DNA of 64,000 bases. Source: DASSFG01 sp035550375. Its GTDB lineage: Bacteria; Planctomycetota; Planctomycetia; Pirellulales; JAICIG01. The stretch lies in the NCBI GenBank assembly GCA_035550375.1, contig DASZPH010000127.1, positions 1 to 64,000 of the forward strand, written 5' to 3'. The notes under the pieces were generated by a model, which ran no database searches, was not told the DNA's origin, and saw only the letters and a program-made list of their open reading frames with translations. Shown in pieces: positions 61,859 to 64,000 of this stretch (positions within the stretch are counted from its first letter, which is position 1; every line of letters begins with the position of its first letter). Position numbers and translations under genes: made by a program.

Positions 61859-64000
61859 ATGGGACACCGTTACCCGCAGCCGGATAACGAGCACGGATTC
61901 GAGCTCTTGTGCCTTCGGCTGTACCGCAAGCTCTGGAAGAACGAGCGACTGCAGCTCTACGCCAAACGCGGCGAGAAACAGGACGGGGTCGATATCTTCG
62001 ATCCGCTCGGCCTGCGGCCCGTCCAGGCCGTTCAGTGCAAGTTTCATGAGGCGACGAAGGCGATCACTCCGTCCGAGATCAAAGGGGAAGTCGCCAAGGC
62101 AGAGCAAAGTCCCTTCGCCATCGAGCACTACGTCATCGCGACGACCGCAAAGAAGGGCCGAAGGGCACAAGACACTGTGGCCAGCCTGAATCAGCGGCCG
62201 GACAGGAAATTCACGGTCGAAATACATTTTTGGGAGGAGATTTGCCAATACGCAGGCGAATTCGGCCGCGTTCCGGCTGAATTCATTGTCTATGGGGAGA
62301 ACCTCCTGGCGGGTGCTGGGGGAGCAAGTGAGACCGTTACGGCGAACGTGGCGATTTGGTCCAACTCCGGTAGCGAAGATGCGACCGGGCGATTTGGGGC
62401 GATTGAAACCCTAATCAGCGAGCGGCGACTTGACCTGGCGCGGTACGAGCTTGACAAACTGCCCGTCCGGGCCGCCCAGGCGCTGCCCGCAGCCGAGCGC
62501 TACATCCTTCTGCGACTTCGCGCGAAACTTGCCATGGCGAGCGGGGAATTTGAAAGCGCCGCGAAGCTGTTTCTTGAGGCGTATGCGGTATCGCCGGAGT
62601 TGGAACAGGCGAAGCAAAACCAGGTGCTGGCCTATTGGCTGCTTGGCGAATCCGACAAGGCGTCGGCTCGGGCGGCAGAGTACGTTGCCCAAGGCCTGAC
62701 CTCTCCGGGGATGATCGCGCGTCTGATCGAGACTGCGACGACGCAGCAACGGCTGGACGAATTCATGCCCCTGGTCGATCCCCTCGTCGCGTCGGACGAG
62801 GACATCAATCTGGCACTCTGCCACCGCTACCTCGTATTCGGCGACTACGAAAGCGCCCGCCAGGCGGCCGAGAGAGCACTTCAGATCACGCCGGAGTCGC
62901 CGCATGGCCACTTGGCTGCCGCGATGTCGATCCATTCCGTTGCGCTGCATGGCGAAAGCAAGCAACGAATCGACGGGCTCAAACTGGCGATTGGGCATTA
63001 TGATACGGCCGAACCCGCGGCGCGGGCGCAGCGTTTCGACCTCCTCGTGCCGGAAATCCTCGTCAACCGCGGGGCGGCCAAGGCGCTCATCGGAGACAGT
63101 TCCGGGGCGGCCAGTGATTTTCGTGCGGCGGCGCTCGCGAGGCACGCATCGGTCTATGCCGCGCGCGCCGTTGGGTTCTTTCTGCAGGAGGAGGACTACA
63201 CCAGCGCCCGGGAACTGCTGGATCGCGTGGACCGAGCAACCAACGAGGGCAAGTATCTGACGCTGGTGGTAGAGCACCACATTGGCGATGCCTCCGAGAA
63301 GCGCCGATGTCTCGACGAAATGGCTTCGCTGGCGAATCAGGACTGGGATCGGGCGGTCGAATGCCGGTTCCAGTGCGTTCAGTGGGCCATCGAGTCGAAA
63401 GGCTTGCAATTGGCACGATCCTTCGTCACGTCACCGTTTGAGGAGCGGCACGCGTTTCAGGCGCATGTCATGCGCGCCTGGATCAGCGCCGAAGCAGATG
63501 ACCACGAAGGCGCCAAGGAAGAAGCGGCCAAGGCGCTCGATACAAGCGTGCAAGCCGCCTACCCGCAGGAGCTTCGCGTTCTCGCACATATCCTCGTGAC
63601 GATCGAAGAGGACGCCAGCGCGCTCGGCCTGCTTGAGCAGATCGCACGGCCCGGCGTATTCGATGACGACACGAAAAGGCTGCTCGCTTGTGCCCAGCGG
63701 CTCGATCGCCATGACCTTCTGCTCCGCCTGTGCCGAGAACTACGCGGGGCCGGCGTAGAAGATGACCGCTTAGCCACGCTCGAGTTGCAACTACTCGGCC
63801 TGTACGCTCCGAGAGACGCTTTTCAGCTCGCCGATGAGTTTGCGCGCACGAGCCCCGCACCGGCCTACTTCGTTGCTTTCCGGAATAGCATGGCGGTGCG
63901 GCTTGGCGAACTTGATAAGGTGAATCTTGAGCCGTCGCTGCTGCCAACGCCTGCACAGTTGGCGCCGGAAGAAGCTCACTTTGTGGTGATGCCCTTCGAG
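61859..64000 (+). CDS. PD-(D/E)XK nuclease-TPR protein, incomplete at window edge
   Basis: At least 714 residues; the frame is open to the end. Residues about 1-150 are an Mrr/PD-(D/E)XK-type nuclease: HGFELLCLRLYRKLW, KQDGVDIFDPLGLRPVQAVQ then CKFHEAT, giving the D...(Q/E)xK core, with KAEQSPFAIEHYVIATTA and FTVEIHFWEEICQY at the end. From about residue 190 the chain is helical repeat, TPR/SEL1-like (AAKLFLEAYAVSPELEQAK, YLVFGDYESARQAAERAL, FLQEEDYTSARELLDRV). No P-loop is seen so far. This build resembles anti-phage effector-sensor proteins; the role is inferred. Confidence 0.78.
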   Translation, partial: MGHRYPQPDNEHGFELLCLRLYRKLWKNERLQLYAKRGEKQDGVDIFDPLGLRPVQAVQCKFHEATKAITPSEIKGEVAKAEQSPFAIEHYVIATTAKKGRRAQDTVASLNQRPDRKFTVEIHFWEEICQYAGEFGRVPAEFIVYGENLLAGAGGASETVTANVAIWSNSGSEDATGRFGAIETLISERRLDLARYELDKLPVRAAQALPAAERYILLRLRAKLAMASGEFESAAKLFLEAYAVSPELEQAKQNQVLAYWLLGESDKASARAAEYVAQGLTSPGMIARLIETATTQQRLDEFMPLVDPLVASDEDINLALCHRYLVFGDYESARQAAERALQITPESPHGHLAAAMSIHSVALHGESKQRIDGLKLAIGHYDTAEPAARAQRFDLLVPEILVNRGAAKALIGDSSGAASDFRAAALARHASVYAARAVGFFLQEEDYTSARELLDRVDRATNEGKYLTLVVEHHIGDASEKRRCLDEMASLANQDWDRAVECRFQCVQWAIESKGLQLARSFVTSPFEERHAFQAHVMRAWISAEADDHEGAKEEAAKALDTSVQAAYPQELRVLAHILVTIEEDASALGLLEQIARPGVFDDDTKRLLACAQRLDRHDLLLRLCRELRGAGVEDDRLATLELQLLGLYAPRDAFQLADEFARTSPAPAYFVAFRNSMAVRLGELDKVNLEPSLLPTPAQLAPEEAHFVVMPFE

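Noticed and set aside
62411..63409. 332-residue minus-strand open frame at the right edge
   Set aside because: It lies over the plus-strand nuclease-TPR gene, which has clear domain sense and an unbroken frame to the edge.
38131..64000. Second copy of the tRNA 3' end as the far attachment site
   Set aside because: I looked for the T-arm/acceptor segment and found none in the window; the element may end outside it, or the recombinase may leave no long repeat.
1..64000. CRISPR array
   Set aside because: No regularly spaced direct repeats were seen by eye on either strand.

Overview
The window looks like a high-GC chromosome of a planctomycete (Pirellulales-like). Evidence: a DUF1549/DUF1553 cytochrome protein next to a PPC-domain protein, an HTTM membrane protein, a PQQ-type dehydrogenase fused to cytochrome c, sugar phosphate isomerase/epimerase-like TIM barrels, FG-GAP and EF-hand secreted proteins, a PEP-CTERM protein, and many exported proteins of unknown function. 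Species assignment is inference.

Left part, about 0.1-37.9 kb, reads as ordinary chromosome. It carries small membrane and secreted proteins, pyruvate phosphate dikinase with a long lysine-rich N-terminal tail, a dienelactone-hydrolase-like protein, an FG-GAP protein and xseA. A minus-strand pair (DUF1549/1553 plus PPC) and a multiheme cytochrome c-TPR protein follow, then a lipoprotein and a Cys-rich exported protein, each bounded by a clear terminator. Next come a two-gene HTTM unit, a TIM-barrel/PQQ-dehydrogenase pair, queC-queD, an esterase, a beta-propeller protein, an intradiol dioxygenase, an EF-hand protein, a TylF-like methyltransferase, an NAD-dependent epimerase, a three-gene ABC-2 exporter and another epimerase-like protein.

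A tRNA-Pro(GGG) at 38.08 kb marks a sharp change. A large serine recombinase is read toward the tRNA and its last codons and stop lie inside the antisense of the T-arm, so its 3' end was built by integration. Behind it lies a tight minus-strand run of about twelve genes (38.1-46.2 kb): recombinase, two small proteins, an excisionase-like HTH, a pentapeptide protein, a VirD4/TraG-like coupling ATPase split in two ORFs that overlap by ATGA, a ParB-family protein, and two exported/membrane proteins. No relaxase and no VirB-type channel gene is visible. The upstream leader has three copies of a TGATTCA heptamer. I read this as an integrated, transfer-type mobile element whose far end was not found.

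Right part, about 46.2-64 kb, is accessory DNA: unknown small genes, long gene-poor stretches, a PEP-CTERM gene and a broken copy of its tail 7.7 kb away, a 656-residue secreted protein, a 1261-residue STAND-like/TPR protein whose nucleotide-binding motifs look eroded, a decaying VapBC-type toxin-antitoxin pair, and, running off the right edge, a protein with an N-terminal PD-(D/E)XK nuclease domain followed by TPR-like repeats. The last group resembles a defence-type cargo, but that function is inferred only from domain layout.
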